DNA of 64,000 nucleotides from Actinomadura hallensis (GTDB lineage Bacteria > Actinomycetota > Actinomycetes > Streptosporangiales > Streptosporangiaceae): contig NZ_VFPO01000001.1 of the NCBI RefSeq assembly GCF_006716765.1, positions 930,001-994,000 on the forward strand, written 5' to 3'. Under the pieces are notes generated by a model. It was not told the DNA's origin. It did no database searches and saw nothing but the letters and a program-made list of their open reading frames with translations. Position 1 is the stretch's first letter, and each line of letters opens with the position of its first letter. The position numbers and the translations under genes were made by a program. This document shows positions 8,465 through 16,651 of the stretch, in pieces.

Positions 8465-8494
8465 ATACACACTCTCGCCCCGTTCAGTGTGTAT
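8465..8494. promoter_or_regulatory. Operator palindrome of the RHH/PIN toxin-antitoxin pair
   Basis: ATACACACT (8465-8473) and AGTGTGTAT (8486-8494) form a perfect 9-bp inverted repeat with a 12-bp spacer, starting 10 bp upstream of the antitoxin ATG. RHH antitoxins normally bind such sites to autorepress; binding here is inferred. Confidence 0.65.
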
Positions 8495-8720
8495 CGGATG
8501 AGGCTTAAGTCACAAAATCATCACGCCGTTTGGGTGGATACCGGGTCAATCAGGGCGGGGTGGGCTGGGCGGGTGTCCCGACGGGGCTCAAGGATCGCGG
8601 GCTTCGGCGGGTGCGCGGGTCTCGGAAGGTCCGCAGGTTCGACGGGGTGCTGATCTCGGCTGGACCGTGGGTCTTGGACGGCGCGCGGCGTTAGGAGGGG
8701 GCGTTGGGCTCGGCGGGTCG

Positions 8721-9734
8721 TTAAATCTCGGAAGTCGTGTCGATTTCGGGTGCGGCACCGAGTGCGTTGGGGCCGGTGGGTGGGCGGGACATCGTGGTCA
8801 GGCGGTGGGCGAGATGGGCGGCGGCGTCCCGGAGCTCGGGAGGGTCCAGCACCTCCGCATCGAATCCGAGCCGGGCTATGTGGACGGCGAGCCATTCGAG
8901 GTCGTCTCCGCCGGCGATGAGGACGCAGCAGCCGTCACGGTCGTCCTCGACGCGTCCCACCTGCGGTGGAACCAGGTCCCGCACCTGCTCGGGACGCGCG
9001 TGCACCCGGATCCGCGCGAGATACCGGTACGGCGCCTCGGTCACGGACCGCTGCACGTAGGCGACCGGGTCGGGGTGCTCCCTCGCCCGGAAATGCCACG
9101 TCGTCGCCGTCACGTCGCGCATTCGGTCGAGGCGGAAGGTGCGCCAGTCGTCGCGGTCGACGTCCCAGGCCATCAGGTACCAGCGGCGGCTGGTGGCGAC
9201 CATCCGCACCGGCTCGACCGTCCGTTCGCGTTCGTCGCCGTTGCGACCGGCGTACCGGAAACGCACCCGGAAGGAGTCGCGGCACGCCCGCGCGAGGGTC
9301 GCCAGCACGTCGGCGTCGATCTCGACCCCGGCGCCCATGAGGGTCTCGGTGGCGCCGTGGACCGCACGCACCTCGCCGCGCAGCCGTGGCGGCATCACCT
9401 GGTCGAGCTTGGTGAGCGCCCGCAGCGCCGCTTCGCCCGTCCCGGCGACGGTCCCCCCGGACGCCAGACGCAGCGACACCGCGGTCGCGATGGCCTCCTC
9501 GTCGTCCAGCAGCAGCGGCGGCAGCCGGGTCCCGGCCCCGAGCCGGTAACCGCCGCCCACGCCGGACGTCGCGTGCACGGGATACCCCAGCGCCCGCAGC
9601 CGCTCCACGTCCCGCCGGACCGACCGATCGGTGACTCCCAGTTCGGCGGCGAGCTCGGCGGCCGTCCACGACGGCCGTCTCTGCAACAACCCCAACAGCC
9701 GCAAGACCCGCTCAACGGCCGACTCTCCGCCCAC
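8721..9734 (-). CDS. WYL-domain transcriptional regulator (DeoR/YafY type)
   Basis: A protein of about 337 aa: an N-terminal HTH (ERVLRLLGLLQRRPSW then VTDRSVRRDVERLRALGYPV, residues about 8-55), a beta-rich segment, a WYL domain (TVEPVRMV...RRWYLMAWD) and a C-terminal extension typical of WYL regulators. GTG at 9734 places the HTH at the N-terminus and has a GGATGG-type site upstream; ATG 9776 and ATG 9854 are longer alternatives. It is divergent from the ATPase-RloB pair, with repeated CATGTAGG/CATGCAG motifs between. WYL regulators often sense nucleic-acid ligands and guard defence loci. Confidence 0.8.
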   Translation of the reverse strand: MGGESAVERVLRLLGLLQRRPSWTAAELAAELGVTDRSVRRDVERLRALGYPVHATSGVGGGYRLGAGTRLPPLLLDDEEAIATAVSLRLASGGTVAGTGEAALRALTKLDQVMPPRLRGEVRAVHGATETLMGAGVEIDADVLATLARACRDSFRVRFRYAGRNGDERERTVEPVRMVATSRRWYLMAWDVDRDDWRTFRLDRMRDVTATTWHFRAREHPDPVAYVQRSVTEAPYRYLARIRVHARPEQVRDLVPPQVGRVEDDRDGCCVLIAGGDDLEWLAVHIARLGFDAEVLDPPELRDAAAHLAHRLTTMSRPPTGPNALGAAPEIDTTSEI

Positions 9735-9821
9735 GGCCCCACCATCCCACAGCCAACGGACACCCCCGTCCGCCATCCACCCGGCAGGCCCGCTGCTTCG
9801 GCGACGGCAGCGATCAGCCGG

Positions 9822-9870
9822 GTACATGTAGGCTGACATGCAGACTTCCTGCATGATTCAGCATGTAGGT
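9822..9870. promoter_or_regulatory. Repeat cluster between the WYL regulator and the AAA-RloB pair
   Basis: CATGCAG-acttc-CTGCATG (9837-9855) is a perfect inverted repeat with 7-bp arms. It is flanked by direct repeats of CATGTAGG at 9825-9832 and 9862-9869. The cluster ends 26 bp before the ATPase start. Confidence 0.5.
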
Positions 9871-9896
9871 CCTGTGAGATGGAGGTCAAAGGTCGG

Positions 9897-11156
9897 ATGC
9901 TGTTGAGTTTCCGCGCGGCCAACCATCGCTCGCTGCGTACGGAGCAGCAACTGCTGCTCACGCCTGTCTACGCGTCCGACCGGCCAGAGGACGCTCCTTG
10001 GGAGGCGCTGACGGTCGCAGGGATCTTCGGCGCCAACGCTTCGGGCAAGTCCAACGTGCTCGACGCCTTCCAATACATGGCCTACATGGTGCGCTGGTCC
10101 TTCAGGGAGAACGAGCCGGGCAGCGGTATCGACCGCCACCCGTTCGCGCTCGACGAGGGGATGCTGACGGAGCCGTCCAGCTTCGTGGTGGACGTGGTGA
10201 TCGATGGAGTACGCCACACCTATGGATTCGCACTCGATGACGTGCAGATCGTCGAAGAGTGGATGTACAGCTACCCGCTGAAGAAGCGGCGGACCATATT
10301 TCATCGACGTGGCAACGCCTTCGAGTATGGCGAACACTCGCCCAAAGGGCTGCGGCAGGCGGAACAGCTGACCGAGCCGAACGTTCTCTTCTTGTCTGTG
10401 GCGGCTCGTTCGAAACAGGACGTGCTGCGTCCGATCTACGAGTGGTTTCAGGGCATCGTCTGGCGTACTCAAGGCAGGGGGTACCGGCTGCTGACTCCGA
10501 GTCAGGTCGTTGAGGACACCGAACGTTTGACCGACCTGTTGCGCGCGGCTGACACCGGCATCGTCGACACTGTCATGCTCGAAGAAGGGGATGACGAGTA
10601 CGCCGCCCGAGTGGCGGCGTCCTGGAACGGTGACGGAACCCCTCCGCCCCGGCGGAAGCGACTGCATTTTCAGCATCGTGGTGCGGACGGAAATGCGACA
10701 TTGAGCCTGTCAGAGCAGTCGACGGGAACACTGAACCTCTACCACCTTGGACGACTGGCGTTCAGGGCATTGGACGCGGGAACTCCGTTCGTGGTCGACG
10801 AGCTGGACTCAAGTCTGCATCCGTACCTCGCGGCACAGTTGATCAGGCTTTTCCGTGGCCCGCACACCAATCCCCGAGGGGCGCAACTGATCTTCACCAG
10901 CCATGACGCGTCGCTGTTGGGACGCATACGAGGCGAAGAGGTTCTGCTCCGCGACCACATCTGGTTCACTGAGAAGGACGAGTGCGGCGCCACGGAGCTT
11001 TTCCCCGTGTCCGAGTTCAAGCCGCGCAGCGAGGAGAATCGTGAGCGCCGCTACCTCGCTGGCCGCTATGGGGCCGTGCCGCTGATCGATGACGAACTGT
11101 TCGCCGCGGCCCTGGCCGCCCGGGAGGACTCCGGCGATGTCTCCGAGGAAACCTAA
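9897..11156 (+). CDS. AAA family ATPase of a RloA/AbiLi-like defence pair
   Basis: A protein of 419 aa of the OLD-like AAA_21/AAA15 class: Walker A GANASGKSN (about residues 42-51), an ABC-like LSLSEQSTGTLNLYHLG signature stretch, and Walker B FVVDELDSSLHP (about 298), followed by FTSHDASLL. ATG at 9897 is preferred because GGAGGT sits 10 nt upstream. It overlaps the RloB gene by 20 bp. GC and codon use look lower than in neighbours, suggesting acquisition. In known RloA-RloB/AbiL pairs the ATPase is thought to gate the partner effector. Confidence 0.8.
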   Translation: MLLSFRAANHRSLRTEQQLLLTPVYASDRPEDAPWEALTVAGIFGANASGKSNVLDAFQYMAYMVRWSFRENEPGSGIDRHPFALDEGMLTEPSSFVVDVVIDGVRHTYGFALDDVQIVEEWMYSYPLKKRRTIFHRRGNAFEYGEHSPKGLRQAEQLTEPNVLFLSVAARSKQDVLRPIYEWFQGIVWRTQGRGYRLLTPSQVVEDTERLTDLLRAADTGIVDTVMLEEGDDEYAARVAASWNGDGTPPPRRKRLHFQHRGADGNATLSLSEQSTGTLNLYHLGRLAFRALDAGTPFVVDELDSSLHPYLAAQLIRLFRGPHTNPRGAQLIFTSHDASLLGRIRGEEVLLRDHIWFTEKDECGATELFPVSEFKPRSEENRERRYLAGRYGAVPLIDDELFAAALAAREDSGDVSEET

Positions 11157-11751
11157 GCCGGACGGGCGTTCTCCCCGGGGTTTCAGCAGAGAAACCGATC
11201 TTCGGCGGCGACCGGGCGGGACACGGGCCGAGCGTCGCAGCCTGCTCATTCTGTGCGAGGGAGTGACCGAGAAGCAGTATTTCAGCGGGATGCGGACCGG
11301 ACAGGGGCCCCAGCTCGCCGTCGTTGCGCCGGGCTGTGACCATGTGGCCCTCGTGTGGGAGGCGAAACGCCGCTCCAGCGACGAGTACGACGAGATCTGG
11401 TGTGTCCTTGACACGGAATTGGACGAGAGGCTCGTCACCAGGGTGCTCCAGGAGGCCCAAGGCTCCGACGTCCACATCGCATTCTCTTCCCCCTCCTTCG
11501 AACTCTGGCTGATCCTGCACCTGAAAGATCACGCCCGCCCCTTCCAGTCGGCGAAGGAGGCGGAGAAAATGCTGAAGGCACTACGGCCGGGGTGGTCGAA
11601 GACCGCGACGCGGTTTAGGGACTTTGAGGGCGGCGTTGTGGACGCGTGCGGGAGGGCTCGCAGGCTGCACAACGGCGACGGATTGCCGACCAACCCGTCG
11701 AGCGCCGTGTGGAGGCTCGTGGAGAGGATCCGACCTCAGCCGGCGGACTAG
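11137..11751 (+). CDS. RloB-like protein (AbiLii type), probable defence effector
   Basis: A protein of 204 aa. After a basic N-terminus, LLILCEGVTEKQYF gives the conserved Glu-Gly of a TOPRIM-like fold, DEIWCVLDTELDE the acidic strand end, and SSPSFELWLILH the RloB family hallmark. ATG at 11137 has a GGGAGGAC site and overlaps the ATPase stop, indicating coupled translation. RloB was first seen as a restriction-linked gene; AbiL of lactococci has the same ATPase/RloB pair. Nuclease activity is inferred, not visible. Confidence 0.8.
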   Translation: MSPRKPKPDGRSPRGFSRETDLRRRPGGTRAERRSLLILCEGVTEKQYFSGMRTGQGPQLAVVAPGCDHVALVWEAKRRSSDEYDEIWCVLDTELDERLVTRVLQEAQGSDVHIAFSSPSFELWLILHLKDHARPFQSAKEAEKMLKALRPGWSKTATRFRDFEGGVVDACGRARRLHNGDGLPTNPSSAVWRLVERIRPQPAD

Positions 11752-11885
11752 CCGTCGTCTGGGGAGATCGGCGACTGCCTTGGTCTTCTTTCGGCTTATC
11801 GCGACGCCTGTCCTTGTGCGTGGGGCAGTGGGCGTGCATGACGGGGGTGATGGTGCCGTCCTGGGAGGACGTTGGAGGAGGCCTT

Positions 11886-13196
11886 CTACGCGGCGGCTAG
11901 TAGGGCATAGGCGTCCTTTACGGCGGGTCTGCGGGAGTCGCGCGGGGAAACGAGGCTGAGGGACGTGAAGGCGGTGCGGCGCATCATGGCGTCGGTGCGG
12001 TGTGTGGACGGCAGGTTCTCCATGACCTGTGTGAGGTGCCGGGCTCCGGTGTCGGTGTCGCCGGTTTTGATGAGGCTGCCCGCTCGGTGCAGCTCGATCT
12101 GAGCGCGGGCCAGGAAGCTTTCGGCGGGATAGAGGGCGATGGCTGCGTCCTGTGCCTGCTGGGCGCGATCGAGGTCGCCTGAGTGGGTGTGCACGTAGCT
12201 GGCGACATGGTGGAGACGTTGCTCCGACCAGCCCCAGATCGTGGTCTTGTCTTCTGTGGCCTTGGCCGGGAGACGCTCGAAGACGCGGTGCAGCTGAGTG
12301 AGGGCTTGCCTGGCTTCGTCATGGCGGCCGAGCTGGGCGCTGGCCTGTGCTTTGGCCGAGTACGCGCTCGCCAGGCCGACGGAAGGGCGGCCATGGTCGG
12401 CCTTGATGGTCGCTTCGGCACATTTCAGCGTGGACCACTCTGAGTGGCCCGCGTACAGGGAGAGGACCGCCTCTTTGCCTCTGATCCGCGATGCGGTGCC
12501 GGTGTCGCCTGACTCGTCTGCTGCGCGGGCCGCGGTGCGCCACCAGCGCCGGGCGTTGCGGGAGTCGCCGAGGACGGTCAGCTCGTAGGCGGTGAGCGCG
12601 GCCAGGTGCGCCGCCGTGTTGACGAGGCGGCTTCTGGCGGGCTCCTTCGCGCGGGAGATGAGCAGGTCGAGTTCGGTCACGTCCGCGAGCAGGTCCGGCA
12701 GGAGCACGGAGGCGGGGAGCTGATCGATCTCGCTGGTGTAGTCGTGGACGACGCGTTCCCAGGTGTCGGCGTCGCGGTCGGTGGCCTCGGTGGTGACGGT
12801 GCCGGTGAGGGCGGCGCGGAGGGGCTCGGTGTCGCGGCCGAGCGGGGCCGCCACGGCGGCGGTGGCGATGAGGCCGAGGAGGGCGCGGCGCTTCATCTCG
12901 TCGTCCTCGATTTCGGGGCTGGGCTCATAGGTAGAGGATGCCTCTTGGCCCTCCCCGGTTGAGAAGAGATCCGAAGGGTCGATTTTGAACGCTTTTGCGT
13001 AGGCGTGGGCCCAGTTGCGGGGGAAGTGCAGACCCTTCTCCCAGTCGTAGATCTGGCGCGCCAGGTGGGTCACGTTCCCCCGCTCCAGGCCGTCCGCGCG
13101 CAGGAGCCGCCTGGCCATCTCGTGTTTGCTCCAGCCTCTCGCTTCACGTTCGGATCGGAGGCGGGCTGCCCATATCGGGGGATTTAGGGCGGTCAT
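11886..13196 (-). CDS. XRE regulator with TPR-like C-terminal half
   Basis: A protein of 436 aa: N-terminal HTH (residues about 8-75, with ARQIYDWEKGLHFPRN) then a long helical region of about 300 residues with TPR-like pairs (e.g. NARRWWRTAARAADESGDTG, LGRHDEARQALTQLHRVF). This HTH-plus-TPR form is common in actinomycete regulators that respond to peptides or partner proteins. A SLIATAAVAAPLG-like hydrophobic patch near residue 110 lies in the linker. Divergent from two small genes; an 11-bp hairpin lies just upstream of its ribosome site. Confidence 0.75.
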   Translation of the reverse strand: MTALNPPIWAARLRSEREARGWSKHEMARRLLRADGLERGNVTHLARQIYDWEKGLHFPRNWAHAYAKAFKIDPSDLFSTGEGQEASSTYEPSPEIEDDEMKRRALLGLIATAAVAAPLGRDTEPLRAALTGTVTTEATDRDADTWERVVHDYTSEIDQLPASVLLPDLLADVTELDLLISRAKEPARSRLVNTAAHLAALTAYELTVLGDSRNARRWWRTAARAADESGDTGTASRIRGKEAVLSLYAGHSEWSTLKCAEATIKADHGRPSVGLASAYSAKAQASAQLGRHDEARQALTQLHRVFERLPAKATEDKTTIWGWSEQRLHHVASYVHTHSGDLDRAQQAQDAAIALYPAESFLARAQIELHRAGSLIKTGDTDTGARHLTQVMENLPSTHRTDAMMRRTAFTSLSLVSPRDSRRPAVKDAYALLAAA

Positions 13197-13218
13197 TCGG
13201 CTGTGCCCCCTTTTGTGG

Positions 13219-13244
13219 ACCCGGAGACTTTCGAGTCTCCGGGT
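13219..13244. promoter_or_regulatory. 11-bp hairpin or operator upstream of the XRE-TPR gene
   Basis: ACCCGGAGACT (13219-13229), a TTCG spacer, then AGTCTCCGGGT (13234-13244): perfect arms. The right arm is partly copied again as GTCTCCGGGT at 13245-13254. On the minus strand it ends a few bases before the GGGGG ribosome site of the XRE gene. Confidence 0.65.
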
Positions 13245-13399
13245 GTCTCCGGGTCTGTCTCCGCATTCTCATCTTTTCTCGCGCTCTGTGACGCCGATTT
13301 ACTCACAGTCGCGGGATGAGTCGCGGATGAGACATGGCACGAGCGGCGTCCCGCCCCGAAGGCGAACCCAAGCGGCCGAGGACGGCCTGTGGACGAAGC

Positions 13400-13439
13400 G
13401 GCCCCGACCCGGTGGGACAACACCGTGTGGGTCGGGGCC
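13400..13439 (+). promoter_or_regulatory. Leader hairpin upstream of the first small gene
   Basis: GGCCCCGACCC (13400-13410) pairs perfectly with GGGTCGGGGCC (13429-13439). Inside, GGTG/CACC forms a second 4-bp stem. No plus-strand gene precedes it, so it is a leader structure rather than a gene-end terminator. Confidence 0.55.
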
Positions 13440-13442
13440 TGA

Positions 13443-13461
13443 CCAGGAAGAGAGGTCCTGG
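13443..13461 (+). promoter_or_regulatory. Hairpin that places the ribosome site in its loop
   Basis: CCAGGA (13443-13448) pairs with TCCTGG (13456-13461); the 7-nt loop is AGAGAGG, the only purine-rich ribosome site before the ATG at 13464. Confidence 0.5.
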
Positions 13462-13463
13462 CT

Positions 13464-13754
13464 ATGGACGAGCGTATGGCCCCCGAGGTGCGGCTGGCGG
13501 CACTTGCCGCGCATCTGGCCGCGCGGAAACTCGACGTGGATCTCGGGCCGGACGGGTTGCGGGTGACGAACCCGCAGGTCAAGGGGTGCTGCGCGAAGAA
13601 CGCCGCCGACACGGTCTCGTGCCGTCCGCGGGACGAGGACGCCGGGAGCCTCTGGTACTTCACGTCGTGGGGCGAGCCCATCGCGCCCGCCGATCGGGTC
13701 ACCGAGGCGGCCGTGTTCGTCCTCGGTCGCCTGGCCGCGAAGGAGGAGCGGTGA
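13464..13754 (+). CDS. Small conserved-looking protein of an XRE module, function unknown
   Basis: A protein of 96 aa, mixed alpha/beta by eye, with a vicinal Cys pair (VKGCCAKNAADTVSC) and a SLWYFTSWGEPIAPAD segment. No domain recognised. Its stop overlaps the next GTG (GTGA), so the two small genes form an operon divergent from the XRE-TPR regulator. The structured leader upstream suggests controlled translation. Confidence 0.6.
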   Translation: MDERMAPEVRLAALAAHLAARKLDVDLGPDGLRVTNPQVKGCCAKNAADTVSCRPRDEDAGSLWYFTSWGEPIAPADRVTEAAVFVLGRLAAKEER

Positions 13755-14176
13755 CCCCGTGGGCCGTGACCGACCTGGACCCCGAGCGGGCCGCGGCCGA
13801 GCTGGCGCGCCGGTTCCCGGGCTGCTGCGTCTGGCTCGGCGAGTACACGGGGCGATGGTGGGCCCTCGCGCGTGACCGGACGGGGGACCGGCTCGTCGAG
13901 GCGGCGGACCCGGTGGCGCTCGGACGCCTGCTGGAAGAGGTGACGCTCGGACGTCCGGAAGGGTCCGCCGGAAGGGACCGGTACGGGCGTTACTCGCGGG
14001 CGTCCCTCCAAACTGCTGGGCGGGCTGGGACTTCGGCTCCTAGGGCGCCCCGTCCGGCCGGGCGTTCAAGGCCTCCGTCTGGGGCGGTCGTGCGGGCGAG
14101 GCGTGCGGGGACGCGTGGCCGGGGCGGCTGGTTGCGTCGGGTGCTCGGCTCGCTCGTGGTCGCGGACGTCCCTTGA
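13751..14176 (+). CDS. Small unknown protein, second gene of the XRE module
   Basis: A protein of 141 aa from GTG 13751. The first 75 residues look folded (DLDPERAAAELARRFPGCCVWLGEY, then GRWWALARD) and include another Cys-Cys pair. The rest is Arg/Ala/Gly-rich and overlaps the 3' end of the convergent membrane enzyme gene, so the natural protein may be shorter or this stop may be recent. Function unknown. Confidence 0.5.
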   Translation: MTPWAVTDLDPERAAAELARRFPGCCVWLGEYTGRWWALARDRTGDRLVEAADPVALGRLLEEVTLGRPEGSAGRDRYGRYSRASLQTAGRAGTSAPRAPRPAGRSRPPSGAVVRARRAGTRGRGGWLRRVLGSLVVADVP

Positions 14177-15294
14177 CGGAGACGGGTTGGCCGGGCCAGG
14201 CAGAACGAATGGGCCAGGAAGAACAGGCCGGCCAGCAGGTAGCAGTTCGCGACGGGGAGGAGCAGCAGGTGCCATCCGGGTCGTAGCGGGGTGGCCGTGT
14301 AGGGCGTCAGCCACATTGGGGCGAGGGTGAAGACCAGGTAGCCGCAGGTCGCCATCGTCCGGTGCCCGTCGCGGATCAGCACAGCCAACGCAGGGACGAT
14401 CCACACCCAGTGGTGCGCCCATGAGATCGGGGAGACCAGCAGTCCGGTCGTGCCGGTGACGGCGACGGCGGTCAGCCAGTCGCCGCGCCTCGCCCAGGCG
14501 GCGGCGAGGAAGATCCCGGCCGTGCCGATGATGAGCGGGACGGCGGTGTACCAGTCGCCCACTTCGGCCGTCCCCCGAAGGGTTCTGGTGAGGGCGCCCA
14601 AAGGCGACTGGTTGCTGATGTACGGGACCCCTACGCGGGACGTGTCGTAGAAGGTGTGCAGCCAGTAGAGGCGGGACGCGTCCGGGGCTATGGCGTGTGC
14701 GAGGAGTGTGCAGAAGGCGAAGGTGCCGGCGGCGGTGAGTGCGTCCTTCGTGCGTCTCGTCACGAGGAGAAGGACGATGAAGATGCCCGGGGTCAGCTTG
14801 ATCGCGGTCGCGACGCCGATGCCGACCCCTGCGGGGCGGCCTCGGGAGACCCGGTGCATGTCGGCCAGGACGAACGCCAGAAGGAACAGGTTGACCTGGC
14901 CCTGGAAGAACGAATGCCACACCGGCGCCAGTAGAAGCGCTCCGGCCAGGACCGTTTTCAAGGGGACGTTCCGGCCGGTCATTTTCAGGGTGGTCGCGCA
15001 GGCCCACGTGAAGGCCGCCAAGGAGGCCAGTTGCCACAGGGCGCGGGCGAGGGTGAGCGGCAGGCCGGAAAGAGGAATGAAGAGCGCGGCCATGAAAGGC
15101 GTGTTCGTGAACCAGTGGGCCGCGAGCTGCCGGTCGTAGAGGCGCGTGCCGTCCGTGACGGCGTCTCCGCCCAGCCAGTAGATGCGGAAGTCCAGGGAAT
15201 CGTAGGCAAGAGAGAAGACGACGATCCCCAGAATTTCGATCGCGAGAATGAACGGCAGCCGGCGCTTCATGCGGATAACGGTGGCTTCGATCAC
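13990..15294 (-). CDS. GT87/DUF2029 family membrane glycosyltransferase
   Basis: A protein of 434 aa with about ten membrane helices and an early extracytoplasmic SLDFRIYWLGGDAVTDGTRLYD segment, whose Asp-x-x-x-Tyr pattern is typical of the GT87 polyprenol-phosphate-mannose alpha-1,2-mannosyltransferases (PimE-like) and their Asp catalytic base. The start may be GTG 15294 or ATG 15270 (MKRRLPFILA). The last 70 residues are disordered (Arg, Pro, Thr) and overlap a convergent gene. Sugar donor and acceptor not known. Confidence 0.75.
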   Translation of the reverse strand: MIEATVIRMKRRLPFILAIEILGIVVFSLAYDSLDFRIYWLGGDAVTDGTRLYDRQLAAHWFTNTPFMAALFIPLSGLPLTLARALWQLASLAAFTWACATTLKMTGRNVPLKTVLAGALLLAPVWHSFFQGQVNLFLLAFVLADMHRVSRGRPAGVGIGVATAIKLTPGIFIVLLLVTRRTKDALTAAGTFAFCTLLAHAIAPDASRLYWLHTFYDTSRVGVPYISNQSPLGALTRTLRGTAEVGDWYTAVPLIIGTAGIFLAAAWARRGDWLTAVAVTGTTGLLVSPISWAHHWVWIVPALAVLIRDGHRTMATCGYLVFTLAPMWLTPYTATPLRPGWHLLLLPVANCYLLAGLFFLAHSFCLARPTRLRQGTSATTSEPSTRRNQPPRPRVPARLARTTAPDGGLERPAGRGALGAEVPARPAVWRDARE

Positions 15295-15403
15295 GCACGG
15301 CGGGCATCGGGCCGCCGGACACTTCTCGAACGGCGCCTGTAGCCCGTGGGATTACGCCTGCGGGCCAATGTGCCGGTAAGGGGGCCGCGGTTACGATCGG
15401 CGC

Positions 15404-16651
15404 ATGTCCGCCCCGCCGGAGAGCCGAGTGCTCCGCCGTGCCGCCTGGGCGGCGGTGCTCTGGTGCGCGGCCGCTCTCTACCCGTTCGTCCTGTTCATGA
15501 CGGCGGTGGAGTCCAGCAACGTCGGATTCCTCGCGTCGGCGGTGCTCACCGTGCCGACCGCGGCATTGATGCGGCGGCACCCGCTGCCCGTGCAGGCGAT
15601 ACTGATCCTCGCCTGGACGGTGGCGCTCGTGGAGGTGCAGAACGGGACCGTCGCGGCGCTCCAGGTCCTGGTCACCGATCTCGGCGTCTGCTACATCGCG
15701 GCGACGCGTCCACGCCGGGTCTCCGTTCCGGTCGCCGTGGTGACGCTCGCCGTGCAGATCCTCTCCCTGCTCGCCTTCTCGCCGACGGCTGCGATCGACC
15801 TTGTGACCGCGACCGTGCTGCTGGCCATGGCCGTCGCCCTGATGGCGGGAACCTCGGTGCGGGCGCGGTGCGCGCACGCCGAGATGCTGCGCGAGCAGGC
15901 CCGTGAGCAGGCCGCGGCCCGCGCCGTCGCCGCCGAACGGCTCCGGATCTCCCGCGAGCTGCACGACATGATCGCCCACAGCATCGGCGTCATCGCGATC
16001 CAGGCGGGCGTCGGCGGGCGGGTGATCGACACGCAGCCCGCCGAGGCGCGGAACGCGCTGAACGCCATCGAGGCCACCAGCCGTGAAACGCTGCTCGGGC
16101 TGCGGCGGATGCTCACCGCCCTCCGGAAGGGCGACGCCGACGCCGCGCCGCTCGGCCCCGCCCCCGGCCTGGACGACCTGGACCGGCTGGCGGAGGCGGC
16201 CGAGAACGCCGGTGTGAAGGTCGGCATCCGCAGGCGGGGAGAGCCGAGGCCCGTGCCGCCGGACGTGGATCTGTCGGGGTACCGCATCGTCCAAGAGGCG
16301 GTGACGAACGTCGTCCGCCACGCGGGCACCGGCGAGTGCCGCGTCACCATCGACTACGGAGACGGGGAGCTGGCGATCGAGATCGAGGACGACGGGCGCG
16401 GCCGCCTCCTCGGCGACGACTTCCCCGAGGACGGCTTCTCCAAGGGCGCGCTCTCGCAGCGCGACCTCTCGCAAGGCGACCTCTCGAAGGGCGGGCTCTC
16501 GCAGAGCGGCCTTGCGAGGGGGCAGGAGTACGGCCTTGTCGGGATGCGGGAGCGGGCCTGGCTGCTCGGCGGCGACCTCACCGCCGGGCCGCGTCCGGGC
16601 GGCGGGTTCCGGGTTGCGGCGCGGATCCCCCTGCCGGTCGCGGGCCGATGA
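15404..16651 (+). CDS. NarL-type sensor histidine kinase with repeat insertion in the ATP lid
   Basis: A protein of 415 aa: four to five N-terminal membrane helices, a HisKA_3 dimerisation domain (SRELHDMIAHSIGV, His187), and an HATPase domain (N-box VQEAVTNVVRHA, then DDGRG and GLVGMRERA). Between DDGRG and GLVGM lie about 30 extra residues made of six pentapeptides (16430-16519). Its stop overlaps the response regulator start (ATGA). The signal is unknown. Confidence 0.9.
   Translation: MSAPPESRVLRRAAWAAVLWCAAALYPFVLFMTAVESSNVGFLASAVLTVPTAALMRRHPLPVQAILILAWTVALVEVQNGTVAALQVLVTDLGVCYIAATRPRRVSVPVAVVTLAVQILSLLAFSPTAAIDLVTATVLLAMAVALMAGTSVRARCAHAEMLREQAREQAAARAVAAERLRISRELHDMIAHSIGVIAIQAGVGGRVIDTQPAEARNALNAIEATSRETLLGLRRMLTALRKGDADAAPLGPAPGLDDLDRLAEAAENAGVKVGIRRRGEPRPVPPDVDLSGYRIVQEAVTNVVRHAGTGECRVTIDYGDGELAIEIEDDGRGRLLGDDFPEDGFSKGALSQRDLSQGDLSKGGLSQSGLARGQEYGLVGMRERAWLLGGDLTAGPRPGGGFRVAARIPLPVAGR
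16430..16519 (+). repeat. Six 15-bp tandem repeats in the kinase ATP lid
   Basis: In-frame units code DGFSK, GALSQ, RDLSQ, GDLSK, GGLSQ, SGLAR. Each unit has Leu or Phe at position 3, similar in spacing to pentapeptide-repeat proteins. Confidence 0.85.

Noticed and set aside
14066..16474. Minus-strand frame of 802 codons across the GT87 gene and the kinase
   Set aside because: No domain; it is an out-of-frame shadow of two well-supported genes.
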